Below are positions 1 through 6,707 of a stretch of 11,842 bases of DNA, piece by piece. The notes beneath the pieces were generated by a model that saw only the letters and a program-made list of their open reading frames with translations, did no database searches and was not told the DNA's origin. Each line of letters opens with the position of its first letter. The stretch's first letter is position 1. The DNA is taken from positions 1 to 11,842 of the forward strand of contig JAAXQB010000320.1 of the NCBI GenBank assembly GCA_012329085.1. The letters run 5' to 3'. Position numbers and translations under genes: made by a program. This DNA comes from Methanosarcinales archaeon (GTDB lineage: Archaea > Halobacteriota > Methanosarcinia > Methanosarcinales > Methanosarcinaceae).

Positions 1-55
1 AAATATTGAAAAGAAGGCAGATTTGGCAATAATATAATCGCAGAAGTATCATCAT

Positions 56-128
56 CGCCCATTCATTCCGAATGAGCTGTCGAAAATCAGAGATTTTCTC
101 CTACGCCCATTCATTCCGAATGAGTTAT
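56..128. repeat. Palindrome - hairpin - palindrome composite repeat inside the IS66 remnant
   Basis: Two identical 21-nt blocks (56-76 and 104-124) start 48 nt apart. Each carries CATTC...GAATG arms. Between them is a second perfect hairpin, GAAAATC (82-88), AGA, GATTTTC (92-98). The 48-nt period is a multiple of three, so the frame stays open and reads HSFRMS twice. This is repeat-derived peptide and not transposase sequence. The left arms are imperfect compared with the copies at 716-736 and 6472-6492. The block separates unassigned sequence on its left from recognisable IS66 coding on its right, so it is probably an insertion, but its exact junctions are not clear. Confidence 0.8.
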
Positions 129-610
129 CAAAATATGAAGATCGATTGCCACATAGGAAAATCCAAAACTCGTTGGTGCGACAACATGATATATGCATTA
201 GTCCTGCAACAATACTTAATCTTACACGGCGTGCAGCTGAAGCGGTTCAATATAGAATATGATGCAATTCTAAATCGAGTTCGTAATGCTTCTATCCTCT
301 ATGTGGATGAAACTTCAATTAATGTTCAAGGAAAAAAGCATTGGATATGGACATTTACTACACCATCAGAAACCTTTGTTGTAATTAGAAATAGTCGTGG
401 TACAAAAGTTCTAAGGGAAGTTTTAACAAAATTATTTAAGGGAATAATCGTATGCGATGAATGGAAACCATATGCTAAATTTACAAAGAAGATCCAACGA
501 TGTTGGTCACATTTATTACGAGAATCGATAGCTATCGCTTAAGAAAATTATTGAGGCAATTCCACTTCATAACGCACTTAAAAAACTTTACAAGGAATTG
601 ATTGATGTAA

Positions 611-727
611 ACGCTCATTCGTTCGAAAACCTTCGGTTTTCTCATACGCTCGTTCGTTCGAAAATCAAGATTTTCTCATACGCTCGTTCGTTCGAAAATC
701 AAGATTTTCTCATACGCTCGTTCGTTC
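611..727. repeat. Tandem composite hairpin units (34-35 bp) interrupting IS66
   Basis: Three tandem units lie at 611-645, 646-679 and 680-713, and a fourth begins at 714. Each starts ACGCTC(A/G)TTCGTTCG and carries a second hairpin. In unit 1 that hairpin is GAAAACC (625-631), TTC, GGTTTTC (635-641). In units 2 and 3 it is GAAAATC, AA, GATTTTC (660-675 and 694-709). The right arm of the first palindrome, present at 56-124, is missing from units 1-3, as if deleted between short matches. The fourth unit has the complete palindrome GCTCGTTCG, TTC, CGAACGAGC (716-736). The transposase reading frame enters directly from GTAAAC at 607-612, so the array is inserted in the coding sequence. Confidence 0.88.
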
Positions 728-835
728 CGAACGAGCTTTCCGAACGAGCTTTCCGAACGAGCTTTCCGAACGAGCTTTCCGAACGAGCTTTCCGAACGAG
801 CTTTCCGAACGAGCTTTCCGAACGAGCTTTCCGAA
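728..835. repeat. 13-bp tandem array, eight perfect copies
   Basis: The unit CGAACGAGCTTTC occurs eight times without a mismatch (728-831) and is followed by a partial CGAA (832-835). The unit is the right arm of the palindrome at 716-736 plus TTTC. Because 13 is not a multiple of three, the array cycles through all frames and would encode a 13-residue repeat (NELSERAFRTSFP) if read. Perfect identity implies recent slippage or unequal exchange. There are no spacers, so this is not a CRISPR array. IS66 coding resumes at about 842. Confidence 0.97.
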
Positions 836-1204
836 TAATCTATTGAAAATAATCCTCCTTCTGAGATACAAAAAATGCTATTGCATGATGTACAAGCAAC
901 GCTTGAGCAATGGCTTAAAAAAGAATATGTTGATGAAAAAGTGAAAAGTTTTATCGGAAAAATTAAAAATGGATTCGATTATTGGTTCACATTTATCACT
1001 CACATAGGTGTAGAATTCACCAATAATAGGGCTGAAAGGGCACTTCGTGAACATGTTGTTTAAGCGTCAGATAGTGGAAACGCATGCGAAATGAGAAAGG
1101 TACAATGATTCATGAACGGCTTATGAATGTGTTTGCAACAAGGATGCAACAAGGATATAATAGCCTTCAAATGATGAATGGTATGCTTAGTAGCTAAACA
1201 CATA

Positions 1205-3673
1205 CTATTCTTTTAATTTTTCATCATCATCCAAAGTATATTTCATTGCATCTTGATACATCTTAACAATTTTTTCAACATATAAATCTGTGTGATTTCT
1301 TGCATCGATTACTATTGCACTCAAACCCACATCAAATAAATCTGGCATATAATTAATCAAAGATAATTCAACCGCATTAAATATGTGAATTTTTGATTCA
1401 CTATCTTCATATATTGGAAATATTTTTCCTTTACTATCTTTAAGTCCAAGAAAATTTCGATTTTGAGTGAGATTCTTGCAATATTTAGAAAAAAACGAAT
1501 CCTTAGAAATCATAACTTCAAGATTTCCTTGCACAACTAATTCAAGATTGCATATTTTATCAGTTTTGTAGTCCAATTTCGACATTAAATTTTTAATATC
1601 ATATATTGAAAGTTCAGACGACAAAGTAAGCGTATCAAACATAGAAGATAATTGACTTACAGTATAATTATTAAATACATTCAATCCATACGACCCTGAA
1701 ATTTTTAAACTTGATTTAAATTGTTTAAAAATTGAAGTAATACAATCTATCATTATTTCTTTCAATCCAAATTTAATGAGATTATGAATGCTATCTATTA
1801 TCATTTCCAAATTTTCCATTTCTGAAATAAATGGCAACTTCCATATAAATTGAGACCGTTTATTTTTTGAACATATTAAAATTGCTTGTTTTATAATTTC
1901 TGTTATTTCTTTTGAATCTTCTTTAAAATTTATTTTCGGTTCAAAATATATTCTATCACACTTAAAGCTTACAGCAACAGTTAAAGCATCTATACTATCT
2001 ACATATATTGCAAGGCAAGGAACTTTTTTCAATTTTTGTATAGAATTTTTTTCAATATCTACAAAATTTAAAATTTTATTCTTATTTGGTATATCGATAG
2101 ATTTTGGAATATAACTTTCAAGTAATGCATTTGCACTTTTTTCCAATAAATTCCTTCTAAATTCATTTATTTTTCCAATTGGTGCAAACTTATTTTTTGA
2201 AAGCTTTATATTTACATAGCTAACTTTAAATGGCGTTCCTTTTGATTTACGAAATTGTTTTTCAAATTTTGATTCTGTTAGCGGATTATTTCGTGCATCC
2301 TCAATACTATTTTTTACAACCAATTTACATTCAATATCTTTTAAATTTTTTCCTTTAAATTTTGAATGTAATCTAATAGTGTTATCTTCTAACAATTCAA
2401 TATCAATACAAATAGGAATATCATTAAATTGTGGTTTAGAAATTATATTCTTATATTTTTTTATTAAGGATTGTTTTCGTGTTAAATACACTCTTGCAAA
2501 ATCAATAGGATTGCCAATATCCAAATACATGATATTTTTTACAATTTTTGGAGCTTTATTTATCATTAATCCTTGCTTTTTTAAACCATCCTCAGATAAA
2601 AATAAAATTCCATCCCCTTGTTCAAGGATCAATTTAGATTTTAATTTAATTAATACTTTTTTATTTTTATAATCGTATGATATTACATCTCCGATATAAA
2701 GCCCTCTGTTATCTGGTTTATCTCGTGCCATTACTGTTTTGCATTCAAGCATATACCCTTGTGTAAATTCACGATTAAATGCAAGCTTTAAATCCATAAT
2801 ATCTTGAGTAGATGGTTTAAAAGTGCCTTTTGCAATGTTATCTAATGCTTTTCTGTAAATATCTGTGACAATTGCAACATACAAAGGAGACTTCATTCGC
2901 CCTTCTATTTTGATAGAATCTACATTTCCTACAATGGATGGGAGTTTTTCATAAACAGATAAATCTCGCGTTGAAAGTAAATATTGTTCTTTAAGTGGCA
3001 CATTGGAAAGTTCAATAGGTCGCCCATATTCATCTTTTTTACCAACTAAAAGAGAGTATGTTTTTCTACATGGTTGTGCACATGCACCCCTATTTCCGCT
3101 TCTTCCGCCCAATACGAACGAAATAAGGCATCGTCCTGAATATGAATAACACAATGCACCATGCACAAAAACTTCAAGTTCAACATTGCAACTTTTAAGA
3201 TTTTTATATGCTTTTTTTATTTCTAAAAGTTTGGTTTCTCTTGCAAGAATAACTCTTTTAATTCCAAGTTCTAATGCATATTTTACACCATCTTCTGAAT
3301 GTATTGCCATTTGTGTAGATGCATGTATTGGAAGATTTGGAACGATTTCTTTGCTAAGTTTAACAACTCCAATATCTTGCACAATTATTGCATCTGTGCC
3401 AATTTCATATAACCAAATTAAATAATCTGCAATTCTTTTAAGTTCTACATCTTTAATTAGCGTGTTAATTGTGACATAAACTTTTACATTTCTTAAATGT
3501 GCCGTAGTGATTGCATTTTTAAGTTCTTGCTCACTAAAATTTGTTGCAAATTGCCTTGCACCAAATTCTTTGCCACCAAGATATACTGCATCAGCTTTTG
3601 CATTTATTGCGGCAAATAGTGCTTCTTTTGAACCACATGGGCTAAGAAGTTCAGGTATGCTTGCTTTTTGCAT
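1205..3673 (-). CDS. U32-family protein (RlhA/TrhP-like, long form with C-terminal extension)
   Basis: This is a member of the peptidase U32 family. The characterised relatives RlhA and TrhP hydroxylate rRNA or tRNA pyrimidines using prephenate, so an RNA-modification role is more likely than proteolysis here; that is inference. Residues 1-300 form the TIM-barrel core, starting IPELLSPCGSKEALFAA. The family signature lies at 167-185: EVFVHGALC, then YSYSG, R, CLIS. The four cysteines C175, C182, C198 and C202 are the expected iron-sulfur ligands. The remaining residues, about 300-822, correspond to the long C-terminal part often annotated as DUF3656 in large members. The length of 822 fits that long subfamily. 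The ATG at 3673 is 5 nt after the stop of the methyltransferase gene with no Shine-Dalgarno between, so the two are probably cotranscribed. Its 3' end converges on the IS66 remnant 8 nt away. Confidence 0.9.
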   Translation of the reverse strand: MQKASIPELLSPCGSKEALFAAINAKADAVYLGGKEFGARQFATNFSEQELKNAITTAHLRNVKVYVTINTLIKDVELKRIADYLIWLYEIGTDAIIVQDIGVVKLSKEIVPNLPIHASTQMAIHSEDGVKYALELGIKRVILARETKLLEIKKAYKNLKSCNVELEVFVHGALCYSYSGRCLISFVLGGRSGNRGACAQPCRKTYSLLVGKKDEYGRPIELSNVPLKEQYLLSTRDLSVYEKLPSIVGNVDSIKIEGRMKSPLYVAIVTDIYRKALDNIAKGTFKPSTQDIMDLKLAFNREFTQGYMLECKTVMARDKPDNRGLYIGDVISYDYKNKKVLIKLKSKLILEQGDGILFLSEDGLKKQGLMINKAPKIVKNIMYLDIGNPIDFARVYLTRKQSLIKKYKNIISKPQFNDIPICIDIELLEDNTIRLHSKFKGKNLKDIECKLVVKNSIEDARNNPLTESKFEKQFRKSKGTPFKVSYVNIKLSKNKFAPIGKINEFRRNLLEKSANALLESYIPKSIDIPNKNKILNFVDIEKNSIQKLKKVPCLAIYVDSIDALTVAVSFKCDRIYFEPKINFKEDSKEITEIIKQAILICSKNKRSQFIWKLPFISEMENLEMIIDSIHNLIKFGLKEIMIDCITSIFKQFKSSLKISGSYGLNVFNNYTVSQLSSMFDTLTLSSELSIYDIKNLMSKLDYKTDKICNLELVVQGNLEVMISKDSFFSKYCKNLTQNRNFLGLKDSKGKIFPIYEDSESKIHIFNAVELSLINYMPDLFDVGLSAIVIDARNHTDLYVEKIVKMYQDAMKYTLDDDEKLKE

Positions 3674-3678
3674 AAATC

Positions 3679-4380
3679 TTATAATTTTCTTATACTTTTT
3701 CGTATAATTCCATGCAAAGTTTGAACTTCTCTTGGAAGTAATTGTGCGCGTCCAAAAATTCGTTTAAGCATAAGCATTGTTTTATCTTTTTTATGGATTG
3801 GATATTCAATATGCCCCATCAATCCATATATGTGTTCATAAAGCAATTCCAAATCAAATTTATCTGCAAGAGGCATTTCATTTTGTATTGCATTGTCATG
3901 TTTAGAAAGTTCATAAAGCATTATACAAACAGCATGCGACAAATTCATAATAGGATATATAATAGAAGCAGGTATTATTGAAATCATATCACATAATTTA
4001 AGCTCTTCATTTGTAAGCCCACAATCTTCTCTTCCAAATAATATTGCAATTGTGCCATCTATTCCTTTTAATTTTTCTCGTATTGATTCAGGAGAGTAAT
4101 ATGGCATTCGTATATGTTCATCATATTTTGAGCTTTTAATACCAGTTGTGCCAATTACAATATTCGCAGACCCTATTGCGTCCGATATTGATTCAACAGT
4201 TCTTGCATTATTAAGAATATCAGAGGCACCAGCAGACATTGCTCTTGATTCCCCTTCAAGAACACATGGATTTACAAGTATCAATTCATTAAATCCAAAA
4301 TTTTTTATAACTCTTGCAACTGAACCAACATTTCCTTGATATAGGGGATCTACAAGTATAATTTTTATGTGGAGTGTCAT
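3679..4380 (-). CDS. trmJ: SPOUT-family RNA 2'-O-methyltransferase, TrmJ-like
   Basis: This is a SpoU/TrmH-superfamily methyltransferase that would transfer a methyl group from S-adenosylmethionine to a ribose 2'-OH in RNA. Archaeal TrmJ acts on tRNA position 32. The trefoil-knot motifs are in order. Motif 1 is NVGSVARVIKNFGF (17-30), with the catalytic Arg23. Motif 2 is LFGREDCGLTNEEL (114-127). Motif 3 is YPIMNLSHAVCIMLYEL (142-158). Residues about 165-233 are a helical tail ending in HGIIRKSIRKL, as in TrmJ rather than the shorter TrmL. The ATG at 4380 fits motif 1 starting at residue 17 and lies about 30 nt from TTTTAAAA (4408-4415), consistent with a leaderless transcript. It is the first gene of a two-gene unit with the U32 protein, which suggests a shared RNA-modification theme. 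The exact tRNA target is inferred from the family. Confidence 0.88.
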   Translation of the reverse strand: MTLHIKIILVDPLYQGNVGSVARVIKNFGFNELILVNPCVLEGESRAMSAGASDILNNARTVESISDAIGSANIVIGTTGIKSSKYDEHIRMPYYSPESIREKLKGIDGTIAILFGREDCGLTNEELKLCDMISIIPASIIYPIMNLSHAVCIMLYELSKHDNAIQNEMPLADKFDLELLYEHIYGLMGHIEYPIHKKDKTMLMLKRIFGRAQLLPREVQTLHGIIRKSIRKL

Positions 4381-4455
4381 TTTTAAATTTTATATATGGG
4401 GCGTTCGTTTTAAAATGCGATATTTAATATGCTATCAAATTTATAATAGATAGAT
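4381..4455. promoter_or_regulatory. Divergent archaeal-type promoters (trmJ minus, DUF456 plus)
   Basis: This 75-bp gap separates two divergent starts. TATTTAATAT (4421-4430) is centred about 30 nt before the plus-strand ATG at 4456. TTTTAAAA (4408-4415) is centred about 31 nt before the minus-strand ATG at 4380. Neither start has a Shine-Dalgarno sequence, so both fit leaderless transcription from TATA boxes. A second TATA-like run near 4388-4397 is too close to the minus-strand start to serve it. In sequence this AT-rich, TATA-like words arise by chance, so confidence is moderate. Confidence 0.45.
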
Positions 4456-4947
4456 ATGGATGATTTTATAGATTTTATGCCACTTATCATTTCATTACTC
4501 ATTATGTTAATTGGCTTAATTAGTATGATATTTACTTTTTCAATTGGAGCATCATTAATTTTAATTGGAATGGTTGTTTATGGTTTCCTTGTTGGATTTG
4601 AACCATTTAGTATATGGTTTTGGATTGGGCAGATTGTTTTATTAGTAACCATATTTGTTATAGAATATGTGGCATCTATAATTAATATAAAATATCACAA
4701 AGGCTCTAATTTATCAATTATTGGATGCATTATTGGGTGCATAATAGGTTTATTTACTTTAAATATTTTTGGAGTTCTTTTAGGTGCAATTTTTGGTGCA
4801 ATAGCAGGAGAAATGGTTAATAAAAAGCCACTTAATCAGGCAATAAAAATTGGAATGTGTGCAGCGGTAGGATTTATAATTGGGTGGATATTACAAACAG
4901 TTATAGGGATTGTCATGATTGCATGGTTTCTATTTGTGATATTTTAA
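4456..4947 (+). CDS. DUF456-family integral membrane protein
   Basis: This is a small, very hydrophobic protein of 163 residues with about five or six membrane segments (roughly 8-27, 30-46, 54-75, 88-105, 107-120 and 133-160). The pattern matches DUF456. It has an N-terminal pair of helices with IGASLILIGMVVYGFLVGF, a charged turn after VIEYVASIINIKYHKGS, and glycine-rich helices (IIGCIIGCIIGLF, GVLLGAIFGAIAGEM). These are followed by the conserved segment NKKPLNQAIKIG and a last helix. The family has no established function. The gene stands alone, driven by the divergent promoter region, and ends 29 nt before the convergent membrane-protein gene. No signal peptide is separable from the first helix. 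Confidence 0.8.
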   Translation: MDDFIDFMPLIISLLIMLIGLISMIFTFSIGASLILIGMVVYGFLVGFEPFSIWFWIGQIVLLVTIFVIEYVASIINIKYHKGSNLSIIGCIIGCIIGLFTLNIFGVLLGAIFGAIAGEMVNKKPLNQAIKIGMCAAVGFIIGWILQTVIGIVMIAWFLFVIF

Positions 4948-4976
4948 TTGCCACGACCATATAAATAATAAAATAT

Positions 4977-5630
4977 TCAATATTTTTTATTTTTATAATA
5001 TCCAATTCCAATAAAAATTAATGCTAATGCAACTATTACAAAATGGATTGGTAGCGTAATTATTCCATAGGCTTCAAAATAAACTTTTGCAAATAATCCA
5101 ATTATACATAGCATGGATATTGCAATCCACTGTTTTGGTTTGAGTTTTTTAAATGCATTTTCACCTTTGATAGAATGTTTATGCAGATATTCAAATATAA
5201 TGCATACAGCACCAAAAAGAGTTGCGTATTGAATTACATGCCCTAATGTAAATAAAAAGCCCATATAAAAATATTCACCCTTAATTATTCCAAAAACATC
5301 TTCTAATGAAAAATCTATAACAATTAAAATTGCAATAATCATTGTAGTGTATTGCAATGCATCTAAAACATAAATCCCTTGTTTTTTCTTTTTTATAATT
5401 GAATCACAAAACGATTTATAATCACTTCCAATAACTTCTTTTATTGGTTTTTTGTTTTTTTCAGATTCAATAAAAGAATTTAATATTTGCCAAAGTGTTT
5501 TTTCAATATCAATATCATTTTTATTTTTAAGTTTTAAGTATGTGATAATGTCTTTGAATATCGCATGATTTTTCTTTGATAGTTTTTTACTTGATTCTTT
5601 TAGTATATTTGAAGATTTTGTAGTGTTCAT
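4977..5630 (-). CDS. Uncharacterised membrane protein with DUF1048/DUF1129-like N-terminus
   Basis: The function is unknown. Residues 1-85 are soluble, lysine-rich and helical. They include FKDIITYLKL and a segment GSDYKSFCDSIIK (about 68-80) that resembles the motif before the membrane region in DUF1048/DUF1129-type proteins. Four hydrophobic stretches follow, at about 88-107, 121-147, 167-185 and 190-211, ending in a basic tail YYKNKKY. In bacteria such proteins often accompany PadR-like regulators. No regulator is next to this one, so no role can be inferred. The ATG at 5630 is the natural start. A TATA-like ATTTATAAAT at about 5676-5685 lies about 50 nt upstream and would give a short leader. 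The family assignment rests on motif recall and is tentative; that it is a real four-helix membrane protein is well supported. Confidence 0.72.
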   Translation of the reverse strand: MNTTKSSNILKESSKKLSKKNHAIFKDIITYLKLKNKNDIDIEKTLWQILNSFIESEKNKKPIKEVIGSDYKSFCDSIIKKKKQGIYVLDALQYTTMIIAILIVIDFSLEDVFGIIKGEYFYMGFLFTLGHVIQYATLFGAVCIIFEYLHKHSIKGENAFKKLKPKQWIAISMLCIIGLFAKVYFEAYGIITLPIHFVIVALALIFIGIGYYKNKKY

Positions 5631-5831
5631 ATTTTTAGTATTTTATGCATAGCATCATTCATAATCTTTATTATATTTATAAATATGTGAAATTTTTTAA
5701 TTTTTTATGTGTTTAATTACACAATGTTTATTTATAATGAGCGTATTTAATAGTAGCATATTATAGATGCAACATGTTTAGCATACAAGATTGTATTTTT
5801 TTTATTTTTAAAATACATATGTCCTAAATAT

Positions 5832-5905
5832 GCCTCGGTGGCTCAGCCTGGCAGAGCGAGTGATTTGTAATCACTAAGTCGCGAGTTCGAATCTCGCTCG
5901 GGGCT
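5832..5905 (+). tRNA. tRNA-Thr (anticodon UGU)
   Basis: The full cloverleaf can be folded by eye. The acceptor GCCTCGG (5832-5838) pairs with TCGGGGC (5898-5904) with two G-U pairs. The D-arm is GCTC/GAGC. The anticodon stem is AGTGA (5859-5863) with TCACT (5871-5875), and the 7-nt loop TTTGTAA has TGT at 5866-5868. The T-arm is GCGAG/CTCGC around TTCGAAT (5881-5897). TGT reads ACA, threonine. The discriminator is T (5905), as in archaeal tRNA-Thr, and CCA is not encoded. No intron is present. It is much more GC-rich than its surroundings, as expected for a structural RNA in an AT-rich genome. Confidence 0.96.
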
Positions 5906-5926
5906 TTTTTTATTTATTTTTATATC
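5905..5926 (+). terminator. T-rich terminator after tRNA-Thr
   Basis: A run of seven T follows the mature 3' end directly and continues as T-rich sequence (TATTTATTTTTAT). Archaeal RNA polymerase terminates at such runs without needing a hairpin. Confidence 0.55.
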
Positions 5927-5952
5927 ATATATGAAAATCTTTGATTTTTCAA

Positions 5953-6016
5953 TATTTTTTTAGAGTATATAATTTATAAAATTATCTACTGAAATAAATT
6001 TCTTTTTTTCTCGAAA
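5953..6016. repeat. AT-rich palindromic element, copy A (imperfect)
   Basis: A near-palindrome (5964-5990) reads AGTATATAATTTA followed by TAAAATTATCTACT. It is followed at once by the hairpin GAAAT, AA, ATTTC (5991-6002) and by CTCGAAA. The same order of parts recurs at 6589-6650. Compared with copy B it has one inserted A and one changed base in the right arm. It ends 5 nt from the stop of the DUF1284-like gene. Confidence 0.75.
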
Positions 6017-6020
6017 ATAT

Positions 6021-6443
6021 TTAAATATAATTGCCATGCATCGATATGCATGTTTTTTTCCATTCGCATTTTCCACAAAGATTTAAAATATTTATATCTG
6101 TTTTAAGTTCATTTTTAATAAAATAAAAGATTTTTTGAGCATTAATTATTTCATTTTCATTCAATTTAAAATATTTTAAAAAAGCCAAATCTTTCATTAC
6201 AATTTCTGTTTCAGATGTGTAATCTTTTTTACAGATTCCACAATTATTATGTGGGCAATATTCACAAATAATATCACATTTTGCAATAATTTTAAGTCCT
6301 AAATTTTTATTTTGTTCAATTTCATTAATAATTTTTTTCATATTATCAATAAAATTTTGATTGTATCCCAAACCTTTAAAATGTTGCATACATAAAAGAT
6401 GATGTCCTCTAATTTCGATTATTGTATTTGTTTTTTTAAGCAT
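6021..6443 (-). CDS. DUF1284-family cysteine-rich protein
   Basis: This 140-residue protein matches the DUF1284 pattern. It opens with IEIRGHHLLCMQHFKGLGY (9-27), then has KCDIICEYCPHNNCGIC (55-71), and ends in LCGKCEWKKTC (122-132). Nine cysteines are visible (18, 56, 60, 63, 68, 71, 123, 126, 132), together with His14 and His15. This suggests metal or iron-sulfur binding, but no biochemical role is established for the family. There are no membrane segments and no signal peptide. The ATG at 6443 places RGHHLLC where it usually sits, close to the N-terminus. A short perfect palindrome (6472-6492) lies in the upstream region, and AT-rich palindromic elements flank the gene on both sides. It appears to be transcribed alone. 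Confidence 0.85.
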   Translation of the reverse strand: MLKKTNTIIEIRGHHLLCMQHFKGLGYNQNFIDNMKKIINEIEQNKNLGLKIIAKCDIICEYCPHNNCGICKKDYTSETEIVMKDLAFLKYFKLNENEIINAQKIFYFIKNELKTDINILNLCGKCEWKKTCISMHGNYI

Positions 6444-6471
6444 TTTTTATTTTTTACAGTATTTTTCAAAC

Positions 6472-6492
6472 ACTCATTCGCTTCGAATGAGT
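6472..6492. repeat. Short perfect palindrome, single copy
   Basis: ACTCATTCG, CTT, CGAATGAGT is a perfect 9-bp inverted repeat with a 3-nt loop, of the same family as those at 716-736 and 6978-7000. Read on the minus strand it continues GTGTT, the same tail found in the 6978-7000 copy. It lies 29-49 nt upstream of the DUF1284 start, so it sits in or near that promoter. Confidence 0.9.
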
Positions 6493-6588
6493 TAAAAAAT
6501 TTGTATAATCTGGGTAATCTGATTAATCTACGGATAATATATTTTTTAAAATACAGATTAATATAAATTTTTTAAGATAACACACATC

Positions 6589-6650
6589 ATTTTTTTATAG
6601 TATATAATTTATAAATTATATACTGAGAGAAATATCTAATTTCTCGAAAT
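6589..6650. repeat. AT-rich palindromic element, copy B (perfect 26-bp palindrome)
   Basis: AGTATATAATTTA (6599-6611) is followed directly by its exact reverse complement TAAATTATATACT (6612-6624), with no loop. Next comes a second inverted repeat, GAGAAAT (6627-6633), 5 nt, ATTTCTC (6639-6645), and then CGAAA. Copy A at 5953-6016 has the same parts in the same order and the same T-run before it. The rest of the gap between the DUF1284 start and the peptidase remnant (6444-6716) is AT-rich with no further gene that I can see. Confidence 0.85.
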
Positions 6651-6707
6651 TAAGGTATGTTTTTAACATTCTTTTATCTAAAAAATAAATTTTGAAAACT
6701 ATACACA

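Larger units (their letters stand above)
140..1197 (+). pseudogene. IS66-family transposase, multiply frameshifted remnant
   Basis: This is a DDE transposase of the IS66 family, broken beyond function. Homologous text appears in successive frames. Frame 2 (about 140-258) reads LPHRKIQ...ISPATILNLTRRAAEAV. Frame 3 (about 256-540) reads YVDETSINVQGKKHWIW and then CDEWKPYAKF. Frame 1 (538-612) reads KIIEAIPLHNALKKLYKEL. After the repeat insertion, frame 2 (842-1063) reads IENNPPSEIQ... and NNRAERALREHVV. Frame 1 (about 1085-1197) reads RNEKGTMIHERLMNVFA...MMNGMLSS and stops. The putative catalytic residues are all visible: Asp codons at 306-308 and 456-458 and Glu at 1034-1036. At least three frameshifts and two repeat insertions separate them. 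The N-terminal part, and any partner orfs, lie left of the window or are lost. I saw no terminal inverted repeat after the stop. Positions 1-55 hold AT-rich sequence that I could not assign. Family assignment is confident; the exact shift positions are approximate. Confidence 0.88.

Noticed and set aside
728..835. Possible CRISPR array
   Set aside because: The 13-bp units abut with no spacers, and no cas gene is present.
598..846. Open frame of 82 codons starting with TTG
   Set aside because: Its first codons are IS66 text and the rest is translation of the tandem repeats. It is not an independent gene.
2379..4339. Plus-strand open frames opposite the U32 and trmJ genes
   Set aside because: They are antisense to well-supported genes and have no own promoter or motif.
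5631..5831. Hidden small gene or RNA between the membrane-protein gene and tRNA-Thr
   Set aside because: The 200-bp gap is AT-rich with several TATA-like words, but I found no supported open frame or convincing structured RNA.
5832..5905. tRNA-adjacent integration site
   Set aside because: No integrase and no repeat of the tRNA 3' end were found in the window.
6472..6492. Palindrome as an intrinsic terminator
   Set aside because: Neither strand has a T-run directly after the hairpin; the plus strand continues TAAAAAAT and the minus strand GTTTGA. It also lies upstream of a gene, not after one.
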